64,000 nt of DNA, from assembly GCA_030762175.1 (NCBI GenBank), contig CM060843.1, forward strand, positions 27,041,501 to 27,105,500. Direction: 5' to 3'. Positions 32,782 to 44,209 of the stretch are shown here, piece after piece. Both the position numbers and the translations under genes were made by a program. Source of the DNA: Metallyticus violacea (lineage: Eukaryota > Arthropoda > Insecta > Mantodea > Metallyticidae). Below the pieces are notes generated by a model. It was not told the origin of the DNA. It was given only the letters and a program-made list of their open reading frames with translations, and did no database searches. Positions within the stretch are counted from its first letter, which is position 1. Each line of letters starts with the position of its first letter.

Positions 32782-34778
32782 TCTCATCTCTGGCCCAATA
32801 ATTATACTTTAATTTTTATTTTGTATTTTTCAATATTTTAATATCCATAAAAAGTTCTTCTAGATGATTTTTTGTTAAATTTTAATGAAAATTTCATAAA
32901 ATGACAGTAACCACCCATTAAAGTAATTGGCGTATCAGTTATTATATAAAAAGTATATTCTAATTATAAATGTGTTAATATTTATGATGCCTTTAAAATT
33001 CAAATAAATATGAACATTAACAAATCCTTATCCATAATATATTTAGTCTCATTGAAGTAACATAACTTTCTATAAATTACATATATAATTACTAAAATAA
33101 TTATAACATATTGTAAAGCTTCTACGTTGTACGTTATTTGTGTCCAGGTTGAGAAAATATAAAAATAAAAATATAAAAAATACTTTAGGAACTAATGCTT
33201 ATAGAGATATATTATATGCAATATTTCTGAGGAAATTTCTATATGTTGTTATGAGTTTCCATATAATTTATTGACTGTTGCATATTCTGAAATGTTTACT
33301 CATTTCTTTCCTTAAATATTCTTTTAGAGGAAAAACAAAATTCAAACGAGACCTCTAATTTTTTTTTTTTTTTCAGTGCCAATTGCATTCTCTCACATTT
33401 GAGTGCAAATACCATGCAAAAAAGTAATCATAACAACGCAGAAGAGCATTGAAGCCTATCCATTTTTCATTTATGTCTTTAACATAACCTTTTTTAAAAT
33501 TACAACTTATACTTTATTCCCTAAAAGAAGTATATCAACTAACAGCATTTTTAAATCATAGAGTGTTCCTACACATCTTATTTAAATGTTACTTTCTACT
33601 TTTAACATTAGCAATCGGAAAGAAAAGTAATGTTTATGCTGTATCAAAGTTTGAGTAGAAGTTTTGTTAAATGCACAATTAGCACTACAATTTTTTTTTT
33701 GAAATGGTCAGGGAACATGTTTGAATGTTATCCTAAAGGCTAAAGTTAAAAAGATGTAAATAAATTATAAAAACAAATAAAATATTTTATGAAAAATCAC
33801 ATTTAGTACTGATAGCGAATAGTAATAGTTTCATTATGTTTATCAAATCTCTCTATAATACTACTCCACATGACCTATAATCATGAATTGCCTTTGTTTT
33901 TGCTTTTCATTTCGAAAGAATTGTTGATTAACCCGTTTTGGAATCAAAATGTATATGTTTTATTGTTTGAAAGTATATCACTAATTTAATAGTATCCCTT
34001 CTATATTTTAAGCGATTTTCTGAAAGTTAACTTTATTTTTAACTATTGCTAACTTTCTTATAAAATATTGTCCACATTCTATAAGTTATTACATCCCAGC
34101 CTTATTTAAGGCACATTTATATTTATTAAATTATAATTGTAAATATTCACACATTTCTTCTACGCTCATTGTAATATATAAGCATTTTCTTCTCAAGGCT
34201 TGCCAAATATACTTCCTTCAATATGTTTTGAATTCTTAGATTTATAATCACTTGGATTTCAAAAACGTGCATCATAAGCAATAGTGTAACATAAAATATG
34301 TTAGAGATCTTTGCGAAATCGGAAAAATTTCTTTCATTGTAAGATGCTCTGCTAAACAAAGCTATAATAATATAAACGTATGAGAGAAATTCATCAATAA
34401 CAGGAATTTAGTAACAACATATTTTTACAAAGATAGTTGCAGAAATTGTTTATGTCTTATTTTTCGACACAGTCACTTACTGTTTAGCACACTTACTCTA
34501 ACTGTCCCAAGTCAAGTACGTCCAGGAAAAAACTTCTTGGTGGGACCTTTATCCAAGTTTGAACCGTCTCTGCAAACTCCTGACTGTGGAAATGTTGTTT
34601 TAACGATCCAAACCAGCTATGTGTGAATCATGAAGCAGCAATAGTATGGGTATTTTGACCGTATTAACTTATTCACTCTGAAACTGCATAAGTTTTCTTG
34701 AAGTGCGTGAATACAGAGTCATTAACATTCCAAAAGACAGAATTTTATGAAGAAACATCTCATTAAGGATATTACGAT
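32782..34778. other. AT-rich sequence, nothing recognised
   Basis: Very AT-rich, with T runs near 33358-33374 and 33690. No gene is supported. Confidence 0.5.
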
Positions 34779-34810
34779 CTAAAAACTCATGATATATCGG
34801 GCACACTTAC

Positions 34811-35003
34811 TATCACAGACAGCTTGGGACCCATCGATATCCGAGGTCATCATGAATAACACACTAAGCACATCGTGACCCATGTTGAGTTCTGTGGCAT
34901 TTTCATGACTGATCGCCTCATCGATCTCCTGTTTCACCTCATTTGGAATACAAGGTGGTCTCTCATCCCCGGCATTTTTCCTTGTGCTTTTATACCATTC
35001 CAT
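34811..35003 (-). CDS. Candidate first exon, hydrophilic product, unknown
   Basis: A minus-strand ATG at 35003 in good context (AAAAAAATGG) opens MEWYKSTRKNAGDERPP, then CIPNEVKQEIDEAISHENAT and onward for 64 codons. It meets GTGATA/GTAAGTG, a strong 5' splice-site consensus, with the intron starting at 34810. Codon third positions are less AT-biased than the surrounding DNA. About 190 bp upstream of the ATG lies AATATGGCAGCC (35191-35202), close to the YY1 consensus. I do not recognise the protein. If unspliced, the frame ends at 34779. A host exon, an old element exon or chance are all possible. Confidence 0.3.
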
Positions 35004-35825
35004 TTTTTTAAACTTTCTTCCTTCACTCAAAAACTGTCTCCAAACTTAACTCTCATTCTGTGTTTTTCCAGAAGTTACCACTCCCTCTCAACGCAAGAAA
35101 TGAGTAACACTTCCTTGCTTCTCTACGGTGCAATTCGACAATCGAGTGGTTTATATTCTAGTAAGAGCATATTGTTCAATCATTACGAATGCAATATGGC
35201 AGCCACTTTGTTTTTTGAAATAAGGTTTTTCGTTGTGCATAAAATATACCCGTTACTTTTCCTCGTACTTAGGCTATCCTTAAACTCCATGCAGAAATCT
35301 ATGTAATTTGGAATCATGTGCTTGTTTTGTATATTTTATATTATATTAACATAAACCTACATATTATACTGCTACGAATATGATGTTCGACATAGAAACT
35401 AAATGAAATTAATCCAACTAATTTCATTTGTTATTTTATATAAAGAGAATTATATAAATATAAATAATTAATATAAACTATATTCTCAGTTTTGCTATTA
35501 ATAAAATTAAAATCATTATTCCAGCAAGTGTGGTAAAGTTTATCTATCCATGAGATATTTAAGCAATTTCTGAACGTCCAAAGAAAGCAGAAGCAACCAA
35601 CGGAATGCAGTTTCGCAATACCCGAGCGAGTTTGTCAGCACTGCAACACTGGCAGAGTAACTTCCCCCACTGTTCAACATCTATATCCATAAGTTTCCGG
35701 CCCAAACTTTTTCTAGGTATGATGAAGACAAAACTATATTTCACTTTTCAATATAGTTTATTGCAATACGCTTCCCACATCTTTGAAATTAACATTTCAA
35801 TCTCCCCCCCCCCCGCAAAAAAAAA

Positions 35826-36380
35826 CTAGTCAGAAATCTTATCTGCAAAATAGGCATAAACAGCCTCCGTCACTTCTTCGCCACACTTAAATTTTCTTCC
35901 TCGATGATCCTTCTTGAGTTTTGAGAAGCGGAAATATTCAATGGCAGCTAGATCTGGGCTGTAGGATGAATCGTCGATCTCTTTGAAGCCACATTTATTC
36001 ACTGCTTCCTTTGCAACAAGAGCTGTGTGCACAGGCACATTATCGTGAAGAAGGCGCACCCCACCACTTAGCTTTCCTCGCCTTTTCTCTTTGATGGAAG
36101 CACGTAGTCTGTGCAGTAGACCAGCATAGTACTCCCCATTTACTGTGGTGTTCCTCTCCTTGAAGTCAATGAAGAGTATTCCTTCACAGTCCCAAAAGAG
36201 TGTGGCCATGCTCTTCTTCATTGACTGAGTGATCTTGGTCTTTAGAAGCGGTGCTTCGCCAGATTTACGCCACTCCATTGATTCTCTTTTGGGCAAGGGA
36301 TCATAGTAGAGGATCATAGTTTCGTCTCCTGTAACAATGATTTGCACAACTTCTCTCTTGTTGCCACGGCAGAACTCCAA
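35826..36380 (-). pseudogene. mariner A transposase, catalytic half with third Asp changed to Glu
   Basis: VTGDETMILYYDPLPKR carries the first catalytic Asp, LLHDNVPVHTALVAKEA the second, and SYSPDLAAIEYF the third acidic position. Mariner is DD34D. Counting 34 residues from the second Asp lands on the E of IEYF, where copy B keeps SDYF. The change is conservative but would be expected to harm a D-specific site. The frame stops around DKISD, next to a run of 11 C (plus strand), where the other copies also lose frame. The natural C-terminus would lie beyond that run. Confidence 0.88.
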
Positions 36381-36466
36381 AAATGCCTGAAAATAGATGA
36401 CACGTTGTTGCTTTTAGACTGAGGACAGAAGGCTAGGTGCCCATTTTACACCAACCTTATTCATGT

Positions 36467-36793
36467 TTAAATGTTCATGAATAATTCAAAGGTCTGTTTT
36501 TTAGAATGGCCCAAACTTTCTGCTATTTTTGTAACTTTGAGCCGCCGGTCTTCCATAATTTCTCCTTCCACAAGAGCGGTGCTTTCAGGAGTAAGCAACT
36601 CCAAGGACCGACCTACACGCTCTTCATCTTCAATGATTTCTCGACACATTCGAAAAAGTTTAGCCCATTCTTTTACAATAGAATATGAGGGGGTTACTTC
36701 CCCATATACACCGTTCAATCGCTGTTTAATTTCATTTGGAGTAAGTGCTTTTGTGTAGAACTTAATAACAGTTCGAAACTCCAATTTGAACAT
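36467..36793 (-). pseudogene. mariner A transposase, N-terminal DNA-binding half
   Basis: Starts MFKLEFRTVIKFYTKALTP and contains two helix-turn-helix-like segments joined by a GRS basic hook. The first is around NEIKQRLNGVYGEVTPSYS. The second, around LKVTKIAESLGHSKKQTFE, ends the block. Mariner transposases bind the terminal repeats with such paired HTH domains. The ORF stops at 36467, before the catalytic half, because of frame damage. The start is supported by alignment with copy B, which begins MFKMEFQ at 50980. Confidence 0.85.
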
Positions 36794-36961
36794 GTCACAA
36801 ACTTCTACACATATCCTTCTTTATACAACTATATCTGAACAACTGAACACAGTGGAGCGGAAGCTACAGCCGCATTTATTTACTTAACAGATAAGGTATG
36901 ACACCAGATAAGGATTTTATGAAAGCAGTAATCCTTATTGGCAAGGCCGGACCTACCCTAG

Positions 36962-39900
36962 TATATTCAGGAATTTTGTGTTGCAGTATCCTTGCCGAAA
37001 AGTGAATACCCATCGTGTCACCGATCGATAGGCCCAGGTACTTTTTTCCATTTGCTTCCCGTGCATCCTCATAACATTTTTTTTTTAGCTATTCTTCCAC
37101 ACGACACTTTAATTTTCATCAATGCTCGTTTTAATGATTTTAGTATGGCTATCTCGACTTTACACTTTTATACTTTTGCATCTGTAATCTTTGTGATAAA
37201 ATGCATTGTTTAGGTCAGCGTTCCTTCTTCCAAAGCTAGCAAAGCCCTCACTTGCCACTATGAAATGTGATGAATATATTGCAACTACTCTTTACAACTC
37301 AAACCTCTCCACTCTCAAAGAGAGAGCCAAATTAAGCAACAAGTAATTTAAAAACAGAATAGCTAGTTCTCTTGGAACCATAATGAGCTGTTTAAAGTCA
37401 ATTATTAATGCCAGTTCTGGGAAAATGCACCAATATTTAAAAAAATAATTTATTTCAAATATATAGTAAATAAAAGAAAGACGCACAAATGGCTTTCGAT
37501 TGGAGTATGGGATATCTCTCATTTCCCAAAACGCCATCAGCTGGTAGCAACTAGCATTGAATTCTGGGGATCGGCAATACTAAGATATAATCAAAAGAAA
37601 TGAATATCTATAGCAGATGATGATTCGATTTGAAGGCATAGTGATAGCCATTTTTATTGCTGAATCGTTCCGTGAGCTTGGGATTTTTCTAAGATATTCA
37701 GGAGTACAATGATATCCAGATATAGTGTAATTCTTCTGAAGATATTACTCTACAAATATTTCAATGAAATGCCACAACTCAAACCTTAATCTTTGAGAAC
37801 GATAGCAATCTTACAGATTTAGTATCGTAGTACTAAAATTCAGTTACCATTCTTTTATTTGCAACGTAAAATGTGGCATTTCCTGCTTGTAAATGCGACA
37901 TATTTTTGTGCATTTTCCTGACGTGCATATCGTTATTATAAAATCTATGCCGTCATCGTCTTCCGTCTATTTTACCCATTTACTTTCTTTCCATAGTATG
38001 TCTACTTTCCGAGGTATTTTAAAGCCATGGTCACTGCTCATTGGTTAAAGCATGTGGCAGTTGTAGTATTGATCGTTTTAAGTTAGTGGCGTCATTGTTT
38101 CTTAACCTTTATTCTTCCATACTCCTACAGCTGTTTAGTTGAGCCGTGGACATCGAGGGGACTTTTTTTTTTGCGGAAAATGATTTCTCTTTGTGCATCA
38201 TTAATCCATATTGGATATTTCAGGTTTCCAGCAATCATTCCACATTCAACATTCTATCTTCTTACTCAGGTTGCCTCTAAATGTATTAGGCCTTAAGACA
38301 TATCTACATTAATTGATCCAGTGGGCCAGGCTGAACGTACTTTGTTGTTGTTAAATATCTTTAACCGAGATTTTAGTTCAATTTTTTAACCAAGGAGATT
38401 TCTATATTTGTATAGGTCAGGCATGAATAATGTTTACATCTTTACTATGTATAACTTATTGATAAATGTGCTTATTTTACTGCAGTCATTGCGCAACATT
38501 TTATAATACAGAAAAAATGTTATATCTTGAGTCTAACACAATTTTTTACGTGTAGTGCATTGGTATATATTCATATGCTTATCTTGTTTTACTGTTAACA
38601 TAAATTTAAGTATTGTTTACAAATTTATATGGGAAAACTCCCTACTGCCCTATCCTGGAACTCTCCTTGTCTCCATAGGTCTCCAAATTTAACATTGTAC
38701 CATTTCGTACTCTTAAAATGTACAAATCAATGAATGAAAATATATAATTCCAAACAAAACAAGGGCCTTCAAATAACATTTAAAGTAAAGTAAAGCTTTC
38801 AAAGTCTCTATAATATCTCTATCTTTGTTGGATTTGCTACTTATCACACACAAATAGTGTAGTAGGTAAGAATGCAGATACGTTTGCATGCATTATATTA
38901 AAACTTTGGACTTTAGACCTCAGCCTATAGTTTATTAAACTAAGGGTACATTGTCTAGGCCAATATATGAGCATAGCTGGCGCCTAGGCTCTTAAATTTT
39001 AGATATATGTTTGCGTTTCTTCGGACCAGCAGCTAGCCTTACAAAGGAGCAAACCAGTCCAAGTAAGCAAAGGAAAAAGTACATAAAAAAGAAACCTTCC
39101 TGGTCCTTTTTGCCTTGCATCGACCCGCCAGACGCCGGACGGAAATTTGACATAAGAGAAGAGAGGAAAGAACACCATGGGGAATGGAAAGAGGAGAAGA
39201 GGGTAAAGTTGCAGCTTCACCAGAGTTTGGGGAGCAAGTCTTGCTACAGTTGGACAGAGCTTCTACAGTTTTGAAAAGTCTTAAATATTTTTAGGAAATT
39301 GGACCTTAACTTTGCAGAATATAAATCACAGAATGTAGATTGGTATAAAGTATCTAATTTTTATAAAATGGCTGTAATAAAAATAGTCGCTAGTAAAAGA
39401 CAGAAAAAATTAATTCACTATAAAAATATTTAGTTACAAATACTCAAATCTTAGAGCACACATACGGAGTTTCCGTATTACTAAACTGCCTTACATGATC
39501 CAAAATGTATAAAAACTTTCCTGAAATATCGTGAATGGAAAATTTTGGGAATTAAAACAATCAGGAACAATAATACGAGTATGTACATAGATATGCAACA
39601 ACCACCTGATCGTCTTTTGCTTTCAATATCGAGCAATATCTTCGAAAACAGATTTGTAATTTTCACTTAATGCAGTTCGAATTTCAACATTTTCCTCGGT
39701 TATTCATTTCAAATTTGACCCTCTGGAAAATAATCAAATTATTTATTATACTGATTATAAATAAAACTTTAATATTATTATAGGAAGATGTAAACGCTAA
39801 TAATCGTTCGTACAACCTTAAAAGTAAATAGAAATAAATTATAGAATATACTTCAAATACAAATTATAACTTTACATACTATGTCTTTAGACTGTTTGGT

Positions 39901-40150
39901 GAGTGGCCCCAGATTTGGCGATAATTTTGGAGCGGAATTCTGCTATTTTCTTGATTCGTATTCAATAGGACTGGGTGAGTAGCTTAGTAGTGTAAATAAA
40001 CAGGCGATTCGATATGTTATATATTGGTACTTTATTGTGTTCTAAATTTCACGCGTCTTCTGGTGTTTTGTGTACGATAGACTTTGCTAAGTCTAATACA
40101 AACTTAGCTGCAGCATGTATGAAACTTACAGATGAGTGCCGCGGCGTGTG
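36962..40150. other. AT-rich sequence, nothing supported
   Basis: A Lys/Glu-rich open stretch at 39011-39274 (plus strand) is the only notable one. It has no recognisable motif, and the opposite strand is also open, as is common in purine-rich DNA. Confidence 0.4.
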
Positions 40151-41040
40151 GAACTGAAAACTGCTTAATTGATGTATCGGAATTGCGTGCCCGCATCCAA
40201 AGTAGAGTTTGTTATCTGCGTCTGAATACTGATTCTGTGAATTGCGTGCCTCAGCAACGTTGAACTTATAATGAGTGAGTACTGCGAACTGCTTTTGCTA
40301 CTTGCGTGTACGGTGCCGCGTGTAGATCTTGCAACTGCTCCTGAGAAATGAGAATTGCTTGCTCCGCAGAGCAAACGCTGCTTTAAATATAAATTCAAAT
40401 CAAGTAATCGTTGGCTTAACGATGCCACGGGGTCACAGGTTTCGCGCCTATCATTAAAAGCTCAAATATCGTATATTTTCCATTGGCTGGTTTCAGTTCA
40501 CCTACCATATGCATCATTTGCTAATTTTTGGAAGTTTAAAACATTTTATCACCAGAGGTATCTTCTGGGCTGCTATGCTGTAGTTTGCTGGAACTAGGAG
40601 TTCCAGACCTTTCGTCCACAACTAAGGTGGACATCTTCAGTGGCGTGGACGAAGTCTGATGCGTTGACTTTTTTAAAAGGGCCCATCTTCCGCCCCTCCC
40701 AGTGGCGGAGAGGATCTACGCTTGCCTCCCCTACCATGCACTACGACTTCTGCTACGTGATGGTTGGGAAGCATGATCGGGCAGAGGTGGGCTAGGTACA
40801 GACCTTGGCATAAAATCCAGATCAGTACCTAGATGATAAATATGGAGATCATGCTCATGCACAGAGGAATTTGGGGGTGCGGTTTTCATGCTAAGAAAAA
40901 CCAGTTTAGTGGAGTACTTACCTTTTCTGGCCGTCAACCGGCGTGTGTTGGAGGGGTTGACCTTTCTTCTCTTATCTCAGGTGTTAGATATATTTATTTC
41001 CATGGTGTCGTTCCTCATGATTGGGGGATTGCTCTGTAAT
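40130..41040. other. GC-richer block of unknown origin, likely a mobile-element remnant
   Basis: The composition differs from the flanks. It contains GAATTGCGTGCC twice (near 40184 and 40238), a palindrome around GGAACTAGGAGTTCC (40590-40604) and a hammerhead-like core next to that palindrome. No coding domain was recognised. It ends shortly before the 3' tail of the Jockey-like LINE. Confidence 0.4.
40601..40645 (-). ncRNA. Hammerhead-like ribozyme core (degenerate candidate)
   Basis: On the minus strand, CTGAAGA (40640-40634) fits the conserved CUGANGA. One extra T follows, then GTCCAC, a 7-base loop and GTGGAC forming a 6-bp stem II, directly followed by GAAA (40613-40610). A GTC triplet comes two bases later. 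CCA before CTGA could pair with TGG after GTC as a very short stem I. This is the layout of minimal hammerheads found in Penelope-like elements and retrozymes. The bulged T and the G-G mismatch in stem III argue against activity. Confidence 0.35.
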
Positions 41041-41673
41041 TAAACAAGCATTTCGGACTATAATTACTATCCCAATGGTGGTTGGGCTTATAGTAATAAT
41101 GAGTGTTGAATAATTGTATGTCTATATGTTTATTTAAGAGTTTCTGCAGTTAGGTAATTGTATCATAAGGTTAGGTGTGCTTTACCCGAAGCAGGGAATG
41201 GTTCTAGAAAATATAGTAACACAGGCATACATATGTACACTGAATGACACCGAGTTATGTACTCACATTCGGTATTTTATTTTATTTTTTTCTTTTGTTT
41301 TCTTTATTTTTATTATATGTATATCTACTGTTCTGATTTCTGTTTGGTCTACCAGGGTTTTGGGGTTGCCCTTAATTATCCCGGCTCTCCTGCCAGGGGA
41401 ATAGCATCCACCTAGGGGTATAGGGCACTATCTATGTATTGATACTAAGCTGAAAAAGAATTGTTCAACGTCTGTTTGGGAGTCATCGTATTTATTTATG
41501 GGTATTCTCCGGTGAAACAGTGGCAGAGGCCTTTTGCTTATGGTGCTAGTTTGCTCATGCTGCCTCAGTGCACTAACCAATAGATTACAGTGGTTTCCCG
41601 TCTTTTGTATGGGTTAAATGCTATCTTTTTGATGAATTGCTCATTGGTGTGTATTTTGAGTTCGTTCAGTAGA

Positions 41674-44071
41674 TCAATTGGGACACTCCTTGGTACCTTG
41701 GTTATTATTCTGAGTATCTTGTTCTGCAGCTTTTGGAGTATTTTTACGTGATTCGGCGCACAGTAGCCCCATGCAGGTTTTGCATATGTAATTAGGGGTT
41801 CTGACGAAGGCTGTATATAGGTTGACGCACATTTTTATGCTTATTGGTGATTTATGGTTTAGCATATGGTAGATTTTACTTGGCTGCATTGCGCTTGTGG
41901 CTTAACTCTTTTAACATGATGGGCGAATGTCAATTCTGTGTCCTGTGTCCTTGATACTTAACTTTACTTGTCCATTGAATATTTTCCCGAAAGAAATGTA
42001 ATGAAAGTAATCGCCGCTTTCGGTGCGTGGTTCACTTTGTAAACAGGACTAATTGGAACTTTGCGGTGTTTATCTTTATTCGCCACTTACGCAGCCACGG
42101 TTCTGAGTTATTTAAGGCATTTTCAAGTCTGGCAGCGGTTGGTTACCACGAATTTGCAGGGATGGCTGTATCATCTGCGTACATTGACAGCATGATGTTA
42201 GGCATCTTTGGAATATCATTAATGCAGATATTAAATAAGGTGGTTTCTAGCGTGTTCCCTGGGGAACCCCCGCGGCAGTTTCACGTTTTGAATAAAATTT
42301 AGAAACATTATTTAGATCAAACATCTAGTGAAACGGAGAAGATGGGGTTACTTAGGTAGTTGGCTACCAGTTTTATCATCGTATCCTGGAAGTTTTGTTC
42401 TTTAAGTTTGTGTAGAATTCCAGCATGGTGTGCAGTGTCAAATGCGCGTTTGTCATCTAGGAAGAGTATTCCTGTAGACTTTTGTGGTTATATCCTTGGG
42501 TAATGTGCTCTACTGTTCGTGTTAACTGTAGTGTGGTGCAGTGTTGCATACCAAACTAAATTTTCTCGTTAATTATTAAATTGTTCCTCTCGATGGAGAC
42601 AGTTAATCTTTTTAAAATTACTTTTTCTACAATTTTTCTCATGGTGTTTAGTAGGCTAATGGGCCTGTAATTTTGGGGGTTTGCTGTATCTTTCTGAGTG
42701 AGAACATCAGCACAATGGCGTGTTTCTGTTTCTTAGGGAATGATCATGGAAAGGCAATAGTTGGCTAATGACAATAGTAGCTGTAGGACTTCGTGTAAGG
42801 TTCTTAAATACCAAATTGGGTATTTGACCTGGACCGGGTGGTTTACAATTTTGTTGGAGTTTTATAACCCAAAGAAGTTCCGACGCATGTGTCCTTCGTA
42901 TTTTGTTGTATGTGGGTGTGCTGAGCATTTTCCGGCGGTTTCTTCAATGGAGGCGCTGAAGGCCACATCCATGGGATCAGTATTAAGGCTTACAGGGCTC
43001 CTCCACAGTATTTGCCAGTTGTTCCGCTTTGTTCCCTGGGGTTTCCAAGTATTAATGTGGGCTGGTTGGTATTTTAATGGTGGCATTTTTATGATTTTTT
43101 TAACTTCTTCTGATTACTACCTAGACATTATTGTTCCGATATCAAGGTTGCTTAGTACTTGGTTCCATTGTTGCTGTGGCTGGTCCTAAATTTTGGTTTT
43201 AATTTCGCTATTGAGCGTATCCATTTACTCTATGGACGTATTTGCATGGAAGGGTAGAGTGTTAGTCTACTATCTAGTACGACTTGGAAGAATTCCCAGT
43301 TTACGCGATTACAATTCGCCTTGAAGCTGGTGGTTCGCATGTGATCGGATTTTCAATGTCTAGCCTCACCGCAAAGTGATCGGAAGCTAGTATGTCCTCT
43401 CTACTTGTCTGGGTGTTCTTTAGAATCGCTATGTACAGTGTGTTTGGGTTAGTATTACTATTGGTGGATATGTACAGTTCACCTGGAAAAGTGACAATAC
43501 AGTTGCTGTTTTGCATGTATCGGTAGAGTTTGTTTCCGATGGTGCTGCTAGTGGTAGACCTGCAGTTCTCGTGTGATGCATTGAGGTCGCCAGGTGTATT
43601 CCGTCGCCTAGGTTTGTAGCTATTTCCAGATCGCATATTAAAATCTTTGCGGGTGGGTTATATATGCTAATGATGGTAGTCGGTTTGTCCTTTATGTACG
43701 AGAATTGTTATTGCTAATGCTTCCATGTACGAGTACTTTAGTGGCTGAATGTATATCTGCCGATTAATTGTAGAGTGAACAAGTACGGCAGTGCCGTCAT
43801 CCCCTCGCCCATCTGGGTGGTCCGCACAATGCAGAGTGTATTCGAGTATTATAAACCTAGCTTTCGGTGTGAGGAAGGTTTCACTTAATAGGACAATTTC
43901 AAACTTTTTCAGAAATATCTGGTGGGTAAGTTCGCCTAACTTTAGCCGTATACCCCTGCAGTTCCCGAATAGTATTTTATAATCGGGAGCCATGGTAGCG
44001 CCAATGCTGGTGGAGATAATGGATAGGCCTTGCGTCTGGAGGTGTGTCTTTCCGTTAGGTTTAATAGCCAT
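41674..44071 (-). pseudogene. Jockey-like ORF2: endonuclease and reverse transcriptase, frameshifted
   Basis: The endonuclease begins ILFGNCRGIRLKLGELTHQI and has the LLSETFL motif (43667-44071). It continues with GDLNASH (43577-43591) and ASDHFAV near 43370-43385, the SDH site of AP-type endonucleases. Reverse transcriptase follows: a PPGPGQIPN motif (42707-42928), NYRPISLLNTMRKIVEKVIL near 42690-42600, and MYADDTA with YADD at 42170-42181. The post-polymerase region IYHMLNHKSPISIKMCVNLY lies at 41889-41674. The order endonuclease, reverse transcriptase, no RNase H fits Jockey. Multiple frameshifts and stops make it nonfunctional. Confidence 0.88.
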
Positions 44072-44209
44072 CGTGTATTCCAGTGACGAATCGGTACATT
44101 ACATTCACATTTCGTGCTGCTTGTTTAGCTGGAAATCCTAGGAACTGAGTGGTATGAAAGAGAAAATTGAACTCATTGTTTATTAGAGATAGATAGGGTA
44201 CTTATCTCA

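Larger units (their letters stand above)
35677..36961 (-). mobile_element. mariner element, copy A
   Basis: The right end is flanked by TA at 36962-36963 and reads, inward on the minus strand, CTAGGGTAGGTCC. It then lacks about 10 bp that the other copies have before the GGCC block. The left end near 35677 keeps the inner part ATCCATAAGTTTCCGGCC, but its outer bases have drifted. Between them lies a frameshifted transposase on the minus strand. Terminal repeats, TA target and length (about 1.28 kb) fit Tc1/mariner elements of mariner type. Copies B and C belong to the same family. Confidence 0.9.

Noticed and set aside
34875..35306. 143-codon plus-strand stretch with many hydrophobic residues
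   Set aside because: It overlaps the better-supported minus-strand candidate exon, and its Leu/Phe/Ser-rich content is what the complement of a Lys/Glu-rich or AT-rich region gives.
35826..36961. Plus-strand open stretches across mariner A
   Set aside because: They are shadows of the minus-strand transposase, which carries all mariner motifs in order.
39011..39274. Lys/Glu-rich 87-codon plus-strand stretch as a gene
   Set aside because: Purine-rich DNA keeps both strands open here; no domain, splice context or conserved motif is seen.
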